Assembly: GCA_029851415.1 (NCBI GenBank)
Contig: CM056741.1
Span: forward strand, 176,993,021 to 177,057,020
DNA length: 64,000 nt
DNA from: Eretmocerus hayati
Taxonomy: Eukaryota; Arthropoda; Insecta; Hymenoptera; Aphelinidae
Reading direction: 5' to 3'
In this document: positions 1 through 12,676 of the stretch, one piece after another
Layout: every line of letters begins with the position of its first letter
How positions within the stretch are numbered: position 1 is the first letter of the stretch
Notes under the pieces: generated by a model
Databases searched by the model: none
What the model saw: the letters and a program-made list of their open reading frames with translations, nothing else
What the model was told of the DNA's origin: nothing
Position numbers and translations under genes: made by a program

Positions 1-41
1 CTTGTCCTTCTCTGTGTCCGGTAGATTTTTGTCTATGGAAT

Positions 42-125
42 TTAACATTGCGCGGGACCCACGGGTGGGTCCCGCCGCACATAGAGAAGGAACTGCGATT
101 TTTGCCGTCGCAGCGAATGTGTTAA
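42..125 (-). mobile_element. piggyBac-type TTAA MITE, very short deletion derivative
   Basis: A 76-bp core (46-121) lies between two TTAA sites (42-45 and 122-125). Read on the minus strand it begins TTAACACATTCGCTGCG and ends in a GC palindrome, GGGACCCACCCGTGGGTCCC, followed by GCGCAATG and TTAA. The element at 12432-12672 has the same layout: TTAACACGTTAACTGCG at one end and GGGCCCCACCGGTGGGGCCC plus a GCAGTGAACGTG end at the other. TTAA targets and a GGGTGGG/CCCACCC palindrome near one end are common in piggyBac-type elements. No transposase is present. The family call is inference from ends and target site. Confidence 0.6.
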
Positions 126-3100
126 GAGAAAGCGCAGAATTTTCATGTTAAGTTATTTTTCGAGGTGAATTTCAGAAAACTTCAGATTTCCGTCGTGAAA
201 ATTGTGTAAATCACTCATGCTCCAATTTTTACGTATTCTGTAAGCTTTGGGTCACTACTTACTCATTTCGATTCCACTCGACGAACAATAAACGTCCAAA
301 TTATTCCACATTTTCAAATGCATTTCTCAAAAATAAAAACCCTCCTATACTTCCATTTAGAAACTTAAGGAAGCACTTTATCAATCCGATATCCACTGAG
401 AAACGGAATAACGTCTAGAATTGAGAAAACGTATAACCCAGAAAATTTTCAAGCACAAATTACGATGGAGAATATGCATCAAAGATGGGGGAAGCAAAGC
501 CGGTATCTGGAAAGATTAACGTCCATAAATCTCACTCTCAGCAGGTCGAGTCTCAGCTTTTCCACTAATTTACAGCGAATAAATCTCTTACCACCTGCAG
601 CTCACCACCTCAACTTCCTTCTCCCTCATTCTTTCAGGCATTTCTCGAGTGCGGTAAAGGAAAATAAAAGTGAGAAAAAATACGCTCAATCAGGTGCAAA
701 TCTCACTCGCTGCTGTTTCTAAATTAGCGCAGCTCCTGAAACTCGACTCCCTCTCGTCTTTTTCTACCGTATATATCTTAAATACCGCTCAACTAGACTC
801 GCAATCCGTTTTCTTTCGCAAATTCAAAGAGCTTTTAGCTCATAAATCGTCTCTAAGACAATTTGACATCGTTCGTTTGGCCACTTATGTCATTATCTTC
901 CACACAGGTCGGTCTTTGGTCACGGTAAAAAATGCAAACGAGAAAGGTGTGTTATCGTCAATCTGTAGAGTCACACCAGTACAATTAGACACGGTCAAAT
1001 TGAGTTTCAAATCGGTTGAAAAATTGTTTCTCCGTTGTAATCTCGCATACTTGGGTTGATTTTTGAAATGAATTTTGTAACAAAGGAGGAAATTCAATTC
1101 TTGGTTGCCACACTGGGTCAAAATGACCCCAGTAAGCTTTTTTCAAATTCTTCACGACATGGATACATTCCAAAAATTCGACCACCAACCGCCATCTGAT
1201 TCCAGTTTGAGCATTCAATTACCAGTTGGTGCAGAGGCTACGACCATTGCGCCATATAGCAGCTGAGGGAATCAGACGGTAGTCCCGATGGAGTAATTCT
1301 AATACTGAAACTGGGAAACCTGATTGAAAAACTTTCATTTTGGATGGTTTTTGTAATCTTTAAGATTATGATAAAAGTTTCAGCGATATATCACCTTCTT
1401 TCAAACTTCCGGAACTACGACCCGAGAAGTTTTTGAAGTAAAATATTTTCGAATCATTCCGAGACACATCAAAATTTCTCACGTATGGGCCAGTCTGACC
1501 CTAAAGCGTCGCATATGGTTGCCTGCAGAAATGTATCAACTAAAGGTTGACTTATAAGTCGAATTATAAGAAAAATCTAGGCATCAATGACGTGGTACAG
1601 ATTTTGACATAAAAAATTACACACTACGTTACCTTAACCATCTGCATACCTACGAGGCACCTAATCCTACCACGTGAATGCAATAATATTATAACCTATC
1701 AAAAATATATAAACTCAAGTTTTGGAAAAAAGCATTCCCTGGTGAATAGCCTATGCAGTAGTATTGAAGCTTGGCGAACATCGTGTATAATTTGCAAGGA
1801 GCTTTCATCACTGCTGATTCGATTTGTCCGATTAATTATTGCAAGAGAGAGGGAGAGAAGTATAGTGGGATTTGAGTGTCGCCTTGAGAATTATTCATCC
1901 TTTGAGAGAGAGATAGCGAGGTTCAGGCAGATGATGCGGATGTCCCTCGAGCACTGCACCGAGAGAGACTGTTAATTAGAGAAGCTTCGAGACGGTTTTG
2001 CTTCGAGGCTTGAATCTGTATGTATAGAATACTGGTCTTTGTTGTGTGACGTGGGTAACGGTTTCGTGTGGTTTTTTTATGGTATTTTGTGATGCGGGTT
2101 TTGGTTCATTGATGTTTGAGACAGTGTTCCAAATTCAATGAATTTTAAAATCTGCTTTGTGGATGTGGTAAGATTTCAAGATATCAGAACTTGGTGATGA
2201 GAAATTTGCTTTGATTTTCAGTGGTTCCTTGGTTACTTTTTGTACCCTTCTGAGAAATGTATTTGGAAGAAAAATTTTAAGGATCGTTATCACGTTATAA
2301 AGCATGAAATTTGGATTAAAAAAGATGAGCTACCATTGTGAGGGAATGTAGAAATTGAGTATAGTAGTTGCTATAGCATCAGTAAATCGTCAAAGTTATT
2401 GGAGAAATACTTTTAAGAGCATAAATCTTAGCTTCGATCAGCAGTGCTCTAAAAATAAGCTTGAAGAATCAGTCTTGGCTCCTAAGTGAAGGAACATTGT
2501 GTTATCACCCATAAAGATGATTAACCTCATAACACATGTTACAAGAATTTTCAATTGGAGGTTCATTTTCTTGCAATAAGTGATGTAGAATATTAACCGA
2601 GATTGATGTATGAATAAGATATCATTGGATGTATCAAATTTCGAACTTTTACTATTCTAGAAAATATTCCACAATAATTGATGATTTCAAGAATACCTAT
2701 AAAAGTCGCGTCGTGGTGGAGTTCAATGTCACTCATAACTAAGAATCCCAAATTCAAAACGGAATATATCCAGTGAGAAATCTCAACTTGCCCATAACAC
2801 GATAGATATGGTGAACCTTATTATCGAAATTGATTATTTAGTTTTGATAACCGAACAATCAAAATTGATTGTGGTTGACTTTTCAAGTAAAATCACCATA
2901 TCCAACTCCTCTATCTGACCAATTTTCATTACTCAAATTGACTTGATTTTCCTATCCGTCTGAGAATCAAATTGAGCATCTTCACAACGCCAAAGTTGGA
3001 CTATTCAAAATATTGTGTTGCAAATCGTCAAATTTCCTTCGTACATGAAGTCCAAACTATTTCATATCAATATAAATATTTACGAAAAGGGGGGGAGGCT

Positions 3101-3698
3101 GGGGGTAAACTTGTACTATGTAAGGATCGAATGCAATGGGTCTTGTGGCATTCCAAGAGGGGGAGGGTAAAGATTCGTACGGAGCCGCGAGTTCGGGGGG
3201 TACATTTCCGGAGAATTCCCTCCCTTCTATTGTACAAGGGAAGGAGAAAGAGAGAGTATTCTCAGTCAGACAGTTGAAAGGCATCCGAGCGAAACAATGA
3301 GAATTTCTATAGAACAGTGAAATTCCAGACGAAAGTCCGCTTCTGTCGGTGTGGGTGACCACCGTTAGCTCGCGACTCCTTCGAAACTCTAGCCTCGATT
3401 ATATCCAACAATTTTGGACAAAAGTTGCTCACTTACTATCATAATTCCAATCCGTGCCAACATAATCAAATTTTTCTCGTGATTGATTTTGAATTCCGGA
3501 GTACTATCGATGCGATTTATGATCAGAGAATTGGTTCGAACGAATGATAGCAAGGTGATTTTGAACTACGTTTATATTTATTCGATCAACATGGAATACC
3601 CAAGAATCCCTGAGTGATATATTTCTGTGCACTCAGAGGATCATCTTCTGCCAAGTATCAAAATCGCTTTCGGGGCCGTCTATGGAAAAAGTCGGAAA
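126..3698. other. Rdl intron (downstream of Cys-loop exon), no gene seen
   Basis: About 3.6 kb of AT-rich sequence. Open frames of up to about 130 codons occur (for example 670-1059 plus) but show no recognisable domain, no good splice context and overlapping frames on both strands. There is a purine-rich patch around 3230-3260. Nothing else is supported. Confidence 0.6.
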
Positions 3699-4424
3699 GA
3701 GTTGATTTTTTGACGTTTTTCTATCATAATTCATCTATAACTCAAAAGAAAGCCATTTGACCGAAAAATGTGTTGGGAAAGTTTTTGTAGATTTTTCGAA
3801 AATCTACAACAAAAGTCTCATTGTTCTTCTCGTACCAACTCGTCACGTTAGGGACGTTTGAAAATTTCTCTCAAAAATTCACTCGTCAGCTCATTCCAGC
3901 TTCATAACTCCAATAGAACATATTTCATCGAAAAATGTGTAGAACAATTTTTTGTAGGTCTTTTAAAAACAAACCAAAAAGGTTCGGTGACTTTTTCTCG
4001 GAAAACGTATCCCATTTGCGTTATCAAAGAATTTTTCGGATCGATTTTTATCCTCCTTACCAATGGAGAAAATATAAATGTCGACGAAAATTCTCCAATA
4101 ACGCAAATATCATGCATTTGACGAGTAAAATTTGTTGAATCTTTTTGTTCTGTTCATGGAGACCTTCGATACATTGCACTATATATTTTTCGATAAAATG
4201 CGTTCTACTGAAATCATGAAGCTGGGTTGAGTTGACGAATGAATTTTCAACAAAAATCATCGTATATCTCCTACGTGACGAGTTGTATTAGAAGAATTAT
4301 TAGGATGTTTTTCGTGAATTTTTCAAAAATCCACAAAAGATTCCTCAACATTTTTTCGTTAAAATGTGTTCTTTTTGAGTCATGAAAGAAATACGAGTTA
4401 AGAACGCCATTGCAGAAAATCACT
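3699..4424. repeat. Old foldback (long diverged inverted repeat)
   Basis: The sequence from about 3699 to 4060 is matched, with many substitutions, by the reverse complement of about 4065-4424. The centre is clearest: ATTTGCGTTAT at 4014 faces ATAACGCAAAT at 4098. The outer arms share the order 'act caaaa g ... gaaaaatgt gtt' on both sides. Open frames in the two arms on opposite strands translate to related peptides (both contain a QLH...RT.FIEK core), which is what a palindrome of non-coding DNA gives. The arms look roughly 70% identical by eye, so this is old. No terminal motif or target duplication could be fixed. Confidence 0.7.
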
Positions 4425-6534
4425 TTGTTTCATATTTTACTCAAAGATGGCACAGATCGCGATACCAATTTTTTCCAGATTTGGATCCTCTAAGTGCATA
4501 GAAAGACATCGCACAGGAATTTTGGATACTCTCTGTCGAACAAATATGAAAGTATAGTTCAAGACCGCCGAAATGGATTAATGGACTATAATGATCGATG
4601 CTTTCAATAATTTTTGAATTCCGAAATCTATCCGACCGTTTAGAAACTTTCAATATTTTCATCCAAATCTTGTCAAAAATAACAGACACTGATACATCGA
4701 ATAGTACAGAAAGACGAGCTCACTTTTGTCCAACCACTACAATGTCAAATCGATTAGAATTGTACATGAAAATATATCAACATACGATGGATTCAATACA
4801 TACAGTACATGTATATCATGAAACTTAACATAACGACACTGCAATTAATCTTCCGGGACAAGCTTTGGGAGTAACCATAACACATAGGAAGAACCACACC
4901 GCCAAGATAAATTCATTCCGTTTCAGACTACTGCGTTTTCCCTACATACCCATATATATATCTAGTTATATACAAAATCTACAGAGGGCGCAGTCTCTAC
5001 GAGTTTTTTTATTCACGCAGGGCTGCCAAGGCTGCTGCTGTTTGCGTATCGCGCACTGGTTGTTGGAAAAAAAATGAAAATAATTAAAAATAAAAGATTC
5101 GGAGGGACTCTCTCGGAAAGTAGTGAGCCTAAAATGAAGTTTTTTTTCCCCGAATCAGAGGACAAATTGCTTCTATCGCGAAACGTCTAAGGGAGTAAAG
5201 GTTTTCCATGCCGAGTTGAGATGGGATTCCGACATCGTCATCGTAAAGCTTGAGTTTGCGCAAGCTCTGAATATGTAAACAACCCAAGAGGATTCGACAA
5301 TGAGATATATGGATGTACATACGTCGACAGGGAAACTCGAAGATTAATAGCCGGTCTAAGATGGGTTAAGGGGAGTAAGAGGAGGAGGGGGGGGGTTATA
5401 TTGTGTACATACTGTGCTATGTGCTATTTACATGTGCAAGCGTGCGTGCAGAGAGTTAAATTGACTATACAGATATATAGATATACATGTATATTATTGT
5501 ACATGCTAAGAAAGTAGATCTGTTCGAGATGTATAAGATATACGAATGAAGAGCTGCATCTGAGTGAGATGCGATTTTCAAAGGGCTTAATGAACCGGAG
5601 ATATGCGAGATAGGATGAGATCATGGATGTGTACGTGTGTGTGTGTAGAAAGGGGGGGATGGTAAGTACGTGAGTGGTTTCGCAAGAAAGAACAACGACG
5701 TGTACGCATGCAGTAGAGAAGCTCAATAATCGGTCAGACTAGTATGTTTTCGTATGTGGCACAAAGCTTCTTTGCACCGTACAAACTCATTATGTATGGA
5801 ATATTCTACGTCATCTGTGTTCTGAGAGGTTAATTATATTCGTAGGAACATGAAGTGAATTATTTTTAATTTAAAAATTTTATTTACGGGCTAATTTCAC
5901 GTGAATATCGGGAATTTTACTTTTGCGGTTCAGATATCTCCATTGATCAGAAAAAAAAACAGAACAATTATCAATATGGAATGTAAGAGAAATTTCTGTT
6001 TTGTATCTCAAACATGATTAGGAGTTCAATTGTCCGAAATGCGAAGATTGACATGTCCGACTACCAATCAATAACACTGGCCCTAAACATGGAAAAAATT
6101 TCTGATCAGAAGAGACGGGAGCCATTTTTGACGTATTTTGAGCCGTTGAACACGAATTTGAATTCAGAACAGAACTTTTTCAAGTTCATTTTTCAATTAT
6201 GGCCATATTTGTGTATTACAGAAATACTTTGGTCGTGAGTTTACATGTTTTGAAGGCCAATTCAGACTTTTTACACAAAACTGATGGTGAATTGTTTTTT
6301 CCATAAAATTTCACATCATGAAGGTATTTTGAGGATTGTTGTACCCTCTAGGAATCCCTTGATGTGCTAAAACTCCCTAGATAGGAGATTCTCATCCTAA
6401 ACCAGAATGGTGACTAGATACGTCAGTTTAAGGACGAGATCAAAGTTTACGTTGAATTTTACGTGGGGAACGTATTCTTTGAGAATTTCTAGCCATGCAG
6501 TACAGCTGAAAGAGAAAGCGAACAAAAAAAGATC
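4425..6534. other. Intronic sequence, no gene seen
   Basis: AT-rich DNA with simple-sequence patches: a G run near 5385, TATA-rich stretches near 4960 and 5470, and a GT run near 5635. Short open frames here have no recognisable product. Confidence 0.55.
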
Positions 6535-7978
6535 ACATATGAGTAGTTCCACGCGAAAGCGACCCACGAAAAAGGGTCATGTCTCAGATCCTTTTGTTAA
6601 CATTCTTATTCGATGCTATGGTACAAAATATGAAGTTTTCACTACCTATGGGGTCCCAAAAAAATTTTTTGGTCCCATGGCGAGAATTTTCGAAAATGAA
6701 GTAAAATACATTTTCTTAAAATTCTAGCAGCTTTTTTGCACTAAAATGCGAATAAGTCGAGTTTGCTCCCAGATAAAGATGTGCGGTTTGCGGCATTGGA
6801 AAGGTCTTTTAGAAACCTATTAAAATCGCTATTGAAAAGTTGTTTTTGGGGTTATGGGCAGCCTGTACGAGCAAAAGTGTAAAAATCACTAAACAGTGAA
6901 TTTCTCAGTTGCCTATTTTTTTCAAATTTTGAAAATCACATATTTGATGTGAAATTCTGTGTTCTTCCAGAAAGAAGTGGTCCCAATTCCCTTTTCCGAC
7001 GTCTAAGGCCTGTTTCTTCAAATTTTCGCAAACCTATTTTTTAGGCAGTTTGGAATGGTCTGTTTACTGCGCATGCGCAGGAATTTGGACTGTTAGAACC
7101 AATCCCATTGGGAAGCCAAGAAAATTTCCTTCAAAATGACCACTTGGCAAAGTCAATTTCATCAATTTGGCTCGGAGCTACAACGTTTGAAAGACCACCG
7201 AATCTCGATAACCAACAAGAGGTGGATCGGAGACACCGCGACAATAGTAGGAAAATCCGGGCACGATCTCTGGACCGATGTATCGTTTGCCTATTGACGC
7301 ACTCGAGCTGAAGCTTCATCTTTTGTAGGCTGTAACTCCGAGCCAAATTGATGAAATTGACTTTGCTAAGTGGTCATTTTGAAGGAAATTTTCTTGGCTT
7401 CTCAATGGAATTGGTTCTAACAGTCCAAATTCCTGCGCATGCGCAGTAAACAGACGATTCCAAACTGCCTAAAAAATAGGTTTGCGAAAATTTGAAGAAA
7501 CAGGCCTTAGACGTCGGAAAAAGAAATTGAAACCACTTTTTTCTGGAAGAACACAGAATTTCACATCAAATATGTGATTTTCAAAATTTGAAAAAAATAG
7601 GCAACTGAGAAATTCACTGTTTAGTGATTTTTACACTTTTGCTCGTACAGGCTGCCCATAACCCCAAAAACAACTTTTCAATAGCGATTTTGATAGGTTT
7701 TTGAGAGACCTTTCGAATGCCGTAAACCGCACATCTTTATCTGGGAGCAAACTCGACATATTTGCATTTTAGTGAAAAAAAGCTGCTAGAATTTTAAGAA
7801 AATGTATTTTACTTCATTTTCGAAAATTCTCGCCATGGGACCAAAAAATTTTTTTGGGACCCCATAGGTAGTGAAAAGTTCATATTTTGTACCATAGAAT
7901 CGAATAAGAATGTTAACAAAAGGATCTGAGACATGACTCATTTTCGTGGGTCGCTTCCGCGTGGAACTACTCATATGT
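6535..7978. mobile_element. Foldback element, about 1.44 kb near-perfect palindrome
   Basis: The left arm (about 6535-7183) begins ACATATGAGTAGTTCCACGC. The right arm (about 7325-7978) ends in its reverse complement, GCGTGGAACTACTCATATGT. The arms can be followed nearly base by base: the GGGGTCCC run near 6651 faces GGGACCCC near 7856, and GCGCATGCGC at 7070 faces GCGCATGCGC at 7436. A unique loop of about 140 bp (7184-7324) separates them. Arm identity is high, with scattered substitutions and one- to two-base indels. No transposase ORF is present; frames in the arms (for example around 6540-6727 and 7786-7974) are mirror copies of each other. No clear target duplication was found, so the superfamily is unassigned. 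Confidence 0.9.
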
Positions 7979-10900
7979 CAGACTCTTTATCAGCACATTG
8001 ATGTTCAGTAATTTGAGTAATTTTCCGAGTGATTTTCGCTTTGCTTCTTAAATCTGGCTTCAAATATTTCCAAAAAGTCTGAAAAAATACGTTTTAGACG
8101 TAAAATTCAACACATTTGATCTCTCAGTTTTGACATATATAGTCATCATTTTCAGCTCAAGACGAAAATATCCCGCTTAGGAAATTTTAGCGAATTTCCA
8201 GGAATTTTTTCTGGCTTCCCATAGAGGACAAAAGTTTTGAAGAAATGCGTTTTTGGCGTAAAATTCGATGACGCGAATGACCATGTCCTCGAATTCGGTA
8301 TCAACGGCTTCGAATCGCCTCCAAAACGCAGAAATTCTCACTCAGGTACTTTTGTAACCCATAAATGTGGCTATATCTCGAAAACGACCCCGAAAAAGTG
8401 CTGCTCTGAGCTCACATTCGTAATCAGCAGTTCAAAATACGTCGAAAATGATTTTCACCTTTTCTGATCAGGATATTGTTTTTATCCCGTGTGCCTGTGT
8501 AATCGAATGCAATTCGCGTTTTTTTACAAATTCAACTTTACTCACGGATTTCTTCAGACATGAAAATTCTTAAAACCAATTCTGTACAACTTTTACAAGA
8601 GGTATATATCACTTATAAAAAACGTATGAAACTTGACTTCGTATCCCAGATACACTTTTCTACTTAAAAATACGCCATTCAGCGTATCGCTGATGTCTCA
8701 TGAGGAATACTTCCCGAGTACATATTTTATATCCCACTATCGATACGTATAATATGTGGCATTATGATAATGCGAATGTATAGAAAATTTGTCGTTCGTG
8801 AAAAACGTATTTACTTGAAATTGAGATTGGCAGCTTTATATGAAACAGTCGTTGTGGCGTCTTGGCGTATATAATATCGTTCTATTCACGTGAACTTTTC
8901 AATTCTGTTATATTTGAGTTTGAGAAGGGGTGGAAGAAAAAGATAATATATATATGCTTTTGTGCAGTCTGAATATGGAGAAACGAACGAATATGATGCG
9001 AGAGTATCGTCTCTGAGGAATCCAAAGAGTCTTGAAGAATATTCTTGTTGACTCATATATTGCAGTGAGAGTTTGCGAGCTTCTGTGTAGAAAAGCACTA
9101 TGGCATATTGAAAAATTTCGAACATTCTTCGGCTTCTTGCTGGGATAGAATATTGTATGTATGGAAAGAAGTGATATCGCTTTATCTGATAAAAGGAGAG
9201 ATATTCTAGAATTTAATGTTTAATCTGTGGACTAGATCTCTTTGATGATTTTGAATAATGATTGAGATTTATCAATTATAATGTAGACTCAATTCTCCTT
9301 TTGTGCACATACCTCCCATGATACACGACGCACAGCGGGATATTCCTGAGAATTGCATCTCAAATCCGATATTTCCCCAAACTAATGATCTTACGACAAT
9401 AGTTAATCTCTTGAAAGATGGAGGTCTGTATAAGCGTGATACTCTTCTCTAATCTTGGGGTGAATAATCTCTATAGTCGATATCTGAATTGGATATGAGA
9501 ACCTATGCAGTATTTTCATGCCCATTGAACAATGATTCACATTAAAAAGATATCGGATACGACGTTGTGAAATTCCCGAATATTTTCATGAATTTTTTCG
9601 ATTTATCGAGGTTCTAATGGGTAACGCTGATCATTGTAACGCTCATGCATTTGACGTTACAATTTAATTTTGAGATATCTTTGAAATTTGTTGTAATGTC
9701 TGAGAAACATGACAATGTTGATCAGTGGACATTAGGAGAAGAATTCAATCTTAAAATTTTGACTTACCTTCAAATACCTTTGTATTCACTGATGACTATA
9801 AGCCTAATCGAATGAGTGTGAGGTCCAAACAAATTCGGGGAACTGTAATAGTTTTTTGGTGGAGCGGAATTAAAAATTCAAATAAAACAATTCTTCGATT
9901 GGTTTAATATAGCCCTAGACATCTTTTTAAATCTCCAATTCGTAATGTAGAATTTAATTTTTCGATAAAAATTGTGTTACTCTAAGATCTGTGGAAATAT
10001 CAAAATTTTTCCTTGTAGAGAGCTTTTTTTTGGAAACCTGAGTAATTTCCTGGAATCAATTTCATCAACACTACCACTGGTATACTCATATAGTCTTGAA
10101 AAGACCTTCGATTTTCTGAAAGAATCAATGTCGTCGTGAAAAGGTATTTGAACGGTTCACTGCAAAAATATTTTTCAGTCCAAGATCAAAGTTTTAATGC
10201 GACTGGTGTAAATGCAAAATCGCTCATCAAAGATAATCAATTATAACCTACTCAGATGGGAACATATAATTATATAGTCGAAATAATTATTCCATCTTAT
10301 CATCACAAGAATCGGATGTCCTACGGACCTTAATTCAGAAAAGTATACAATTTAAATTAAAATTTTCAGAAATCTTCCTCTGTGCGTCGTGTGTCATAGA
10401 AGGTTATATCATGACATGTGTCAAATTATAGAGTACCACTCGTACGATGAAAATGAGTGTCTACGCGAGTGCACAATCTGTATTGAAGCCCAAATTAGCA
10501 CACACCACATACGAATTAAATCTTACTTTTCCGCCTCTTTAACATCACACACAGTCTTCCCCACTTGTTTTTGTATAACATAAGACAAGTTTGTATGACA
10601 CGCTAAGGTACTATACTTAATAATGAGCAATTTTGACACTCTACATTTTACATGCCGTTCCATAGGCCTCCTTTTAATCTTTATTTACACGCGAATGTAA
10701 TTAGAGAAGAGGGTTAAGCAAAAAGACAGCTCGAATTCCTCTCTACTCTCTCCTCGTTTGCTTTCATCCGTAACTGCTGATGCTCAACGAGGCTTTACTT
10801 CATTTTTCTGACGTTGTTCAAGATTTCTGAGGAATTTTGAAGAGAGATATATCCTTCTATTTTACACTAGGTACATTTTTTTTTCTTTTAGAGTACCGTT

Positions 10901-12427
10901 ATCTGTATTTATTTATATTGAAGCAGACCTTGATACACTTGATATCTGTGTGTATGTGTGTGTGTGTGTGTGTGTGTAAAAATGTACGTGTTGGTGTTTG
11001 TGTGTGAGAATTTTTGTAGAGGGTTGAGAGTCGGAAAAATTGAGCAGCGTTAACTGATGATAATTTATTCGATTGCCACGCGATACGACACTGTAAGCTA
11101 AGTTAGGAAAGAGCAATATTGAGGACTGATGAGAATCTGTTTGAATCGTGAGTTTGATGTACAAACTTGGCTTTGCAAACCTGATAGAATGGAATGTTTC
11201 TTACAAGTGGGCTCAAGATATTCTGCTCCTTGTGTGGAAAAGGAGATATTTTTCTCACTTTTTTGTCAGTGGAGAATTGAATTTTCAGACTGTGTGATGA
11301 GATCGTTAGGTATTCTGGTTTACGATATTCACTCAAACTATTGCTGTTTATGAATAACTTTGGAAAAAAATTATAGATAAATTCATGAAGATGTCTCAGC
11401 GTCAAGATTTTCAAAGATTAACAGGGAATTTTTTAAAAAATTCCTCATACCAACAACGCTGAATTTTCACAGTAATTTCTACCTCACAGGCTGATTGGAA
11501 TTTTTTTTCATGATTTGATTGAGCTCGAGGTGATCTATCAATTTGATTCTATCCACTTAAATATCTCATTAAGACGTTACAAGTTCTAGTAGAACTCCCA
11601 GCTCATCTGGTTTACATAAAAATTCTTGAATGAACGTATCGCACTGAGAATCAATGTGATATCGATTACTAATCTAATTCGACATTTGTCCGTAAATTTC
11701 CGAATCGGTTGTTAACATTAGATATGAAGGAATTTGTATGGAAAAATAAAAGTATCCTGCTACGTTAGTAAAAATGTATGAGGAAGCAAAGTGAATCTGA
11801 TCATGAAATTTTGAATGTGAGACATAGGAGTCAGTCCACATGAGTTTGATTTAATTATTTTGATAATAAAATTGAAAATTCACGATGGACGTTGTATTCA
11901 TAGTTCGTTTAATGATTCACTCATGCATATATTAATAAATAAGCGACTAGTAATTTTCTATAGCGGCATGCTGAAAAAGGGTCTTCGTACGTTCAAAATA
12001 CTCAATTGATAAATGTATTTTTTCATAATAAGTACTAAAATAACATGCTCAAATTCGAGTAATAGAGTGAGAGGGGCGTACTATACGACTCTTATGGATT
12101 TTATCGGTAGCCAAACCTTGTATTAGTTAACCATTGGCATCATTGTCAACCGAAACACGAGCTTTAGTGCTTTGTCACGAAACTTTTCTCGTTCGTACGT
12201 ACACGATATAACTTTTTCCCTTCCACTACATCTTTGGTGTCCCTCGTGAGTATGATGATCGGTTTGTAAGCTTTTGTAAGCGTTATAGCTGTGAGATCAC
12301 TTGGCAAGCGAATTCACTTGTTTGTGTGGGGTGAAAAATATATTGGATTCATGAATAATTATCTTCTTCAGTTTCGTGTTATACAATAATGCATGATTAA
12401 GAGCCGGTCAATGAATTTGACTGACTC
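7979..12427. other. Intronic sequence, no gene seen
   Basis: A stretch at about 8040-8460 has two diverged direct copies of an AAATACGTTTTAGACGTAAAATTC-like word, at about 8084 and 8239, suggesting an old repeat. The rest is AT-rich with no supported gene. Confidence 0.55.
10946..10977. repeat. (TG)n microsatellite
   Basis: A GT/TG dinucleotide run interrupted once by TATG near its start. It accounts for the threonine/histidine-rich open frame on the opposite strand. Confidence 0.95.
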
Positions 12428-12431
12428 TTAA

Positions 12432-12672
12432 CACGTTAACTGCGAAGACAGTTTTTCGTGATTTTTGGTTCGTCTTCATCTCGACCCTCATTCTCCGATT
12501 TGGGCAAGTATATAGGAAAAGTTCCTGTTGTGACTTATTATTTATGCTCTTCACAAACTAAAACGCCTGGGAAAATATCTATTTGAAAGATTTTTTGGAC
12601 AAATATAAATCGGCAAAATTGAAAAACGAAATATCGTGGGCCCCACCGGTGGGGCCCATTGCAGTGAACGTG
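12432..12672 (+). mobile_element. piggyBac-type TTAA MITE
   Basis: The left end is TTAA (12428-12431) followed by CACGTTAACTGCGAAGAC. The right end is GCAGTGAACGTG followed by TTGA (12673-12676), a one-base decay of TTAA. The 12-bp inverted termini (CACGTTAACTGC / GCAGTGAACGTG) differ at one position. A 20-bp GC palindrome, GGGCCCCACCGGTGGGGCCC, lies just inside the right end at about 12640-12659. There is no coding capacity. The same design is seen at 42-125. Confidence 0.75.
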
Positions 12673-12676
12673 TTGA

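Noticed and set aside
1765..1790. Possible start of the next Rdl exon (reverse complement with TAC ACG ATG, like GYTM)
   Set aside because: Flanking codons read L-Y-T-M-F-A, not GYTMRD, and no splice sites fit.
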